Source: Thiomicrorhabdus sp963677355
Lineage (GTDB): Bacteria; Pseudomonadota; Gammaproteobacteria; Thiomicrospirales; Thiomicrospiraceae
Direction: 5' to 3'
NCBI GenBank assembly: GCA_963677355.2
Contig: CAXXXQ010000002.1
Coordinates: forward strand, 1,116,001 to 1,180,000
Length of the DNA stretch: 64,000 nucleotides
Positions 63,751 through 64,000 of this stretch are shown here, piece by piece. Position 1 is the first letter of the stretch. Each line of letters starts with the position of its first letter. The position numbers were made by a program, and so were the translations under genes. Under the pieces are notes generated by a model that was not told the DNA's origin, made no database searches, and saw only the letters and a program-made list of their open reading frames with translations.

Positions 63751-64000
63751 GGTTTTCTCCTAATCGGATACATTGAAACTGTCGATTTAATGCCCGTTAG
63801 CCAACGCATTTTTGATTCGCGGAAAATCAAAACCAGGCCAGCAAATCGACAGATAAAATTTAGCCGTATAAAATACCATATTCGAGCATTTAGCTAAAGC
63901 CTAATTGCCGCTTTTTCACTATTTTGGACACAATTTCACTCCTGCGCTTCCAAACCAAAACCCGTGCTTCAAAAGCCTGCCAAAGCGAACTTGAAAAAGA
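63751..64000. other. Right-end spacer, no gene supported
   Basis: 250 bp upstream of gatC. I see no convincing start codon with ribosome-binding site on the plus strand. A minus-strand frame is open from the edge to TAA at 63890-63892, but its Lys/Arg-rich content is not recognisable. Confidence 0.5.

Noticed and set aside
63890..64000. Minus-strand frame open from the right edge to TAA at 63890-63892
   Set aside because: Only about 36 codons are visible, the content is Lys/Arg-rich and matches no family I know. It may be the end of a gene outside the window but cannot be supported.
1..64000. CRISPR arrays, insertion sequences, prophage or rRNA genes
   Set aside because: I saw no regularly spaced repeats, transposase, integrase, phage genes or rRNA in either strand. 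The only exact tandem repeat is the 15-bp pair at 28771-28800.

Overview
The window looks like the chromosome of a gammaproteobacterium of the Thiomicrospira / Hydrogenovibrio / Thiomicrorhabdus kind (sulfur-oxidising Piscirickettsiaceae). This rests on my recognition of the protein sequences, on a moderate-to-low GC content judged by eye, and on gene order such as cinA, recA, recX, alaS, lysC, csrA, tRNA-Ser. No gene in the window proves the lifestyle. Coding density is high and almost everything is chromosomal core. I see no insertion sequence, prophage, integrase, CRISPR array or rRNA operon.

Layout. 1-4.3 kb: end of pcnB, then a TetR regulator with a double palindromic operator, an exported metallo-beta-lactamase-fold protein whose metal motif is lost, a membrane methyltransferase and trpS. 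4.3-9.6 kb: an exported amidohydrolase, a histone-deacetylase-family protein, a large multi-PAS GGDEF-EAL protein and tRNA-Arg(ACG). 9.8-17.1 kb: a tightly packed accessory operon (porin, TRAP dctPQM, gamma-glutamyltransferase-like hydrolase, TauE/SafE exporter) facing a divergent Lrp/AsnC regulator; it reads as uptake, cleavage and product export for one small organic acid or amide. 17.1-24.6 kb: tRNA-Ser(GCT), csrA, lysC, alaS, recX, recA, pncC.

24.7-33.5 kb: a rightward series (mutS, a cysteine-less CnoX/YbbN, cytochrome b561, two domain-of-unknown-function proteins, an exported beta-propeller, an FKBP isomerase, a cysteine-less exported thioredoxin fold), then a leftward omega-amidase-like nitrilase. 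33.5-34.2 kb: a pair of tandem 44-codon genes for secreted His-His peptides behind two matching 17-bp palindromes. This is the most novel-looking item. 34.3-48.4 kb, mostly leftward: ybiT-type ABC-F, a zinc-binding (CZB) chemoreceptor, htpG with a sigma-32-type promoter, cheD-cheA-cheZ-like, tadA, guaA and guaB.

48.6-58 kb: a small lipoprotein, a CbiM-like membrane protein, an RDD protein, serB, a Tat-exported metallo-beta-lactamase-fold hydrolase, exbB-exbD-tonB, a YbjN-like protein, sufE, a PAS-GGDEF diguanylate cyclase and a solitary trpB. 58-64 kb, leftward: two unknown envelope proteins, htpX and gatCAB.

Genes that act together: dctPQM with the porin and hydrolase; cheD, cheA and the CheZ-like phosphatase with the chemoreceptor; guaB and guaA; gatC, gatA and gatB; exbB, exbD and tonB; recA and recX. 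Where a better ribosome-binding site or family convention argues for an internal start codon, I used that start and say so in the entry.
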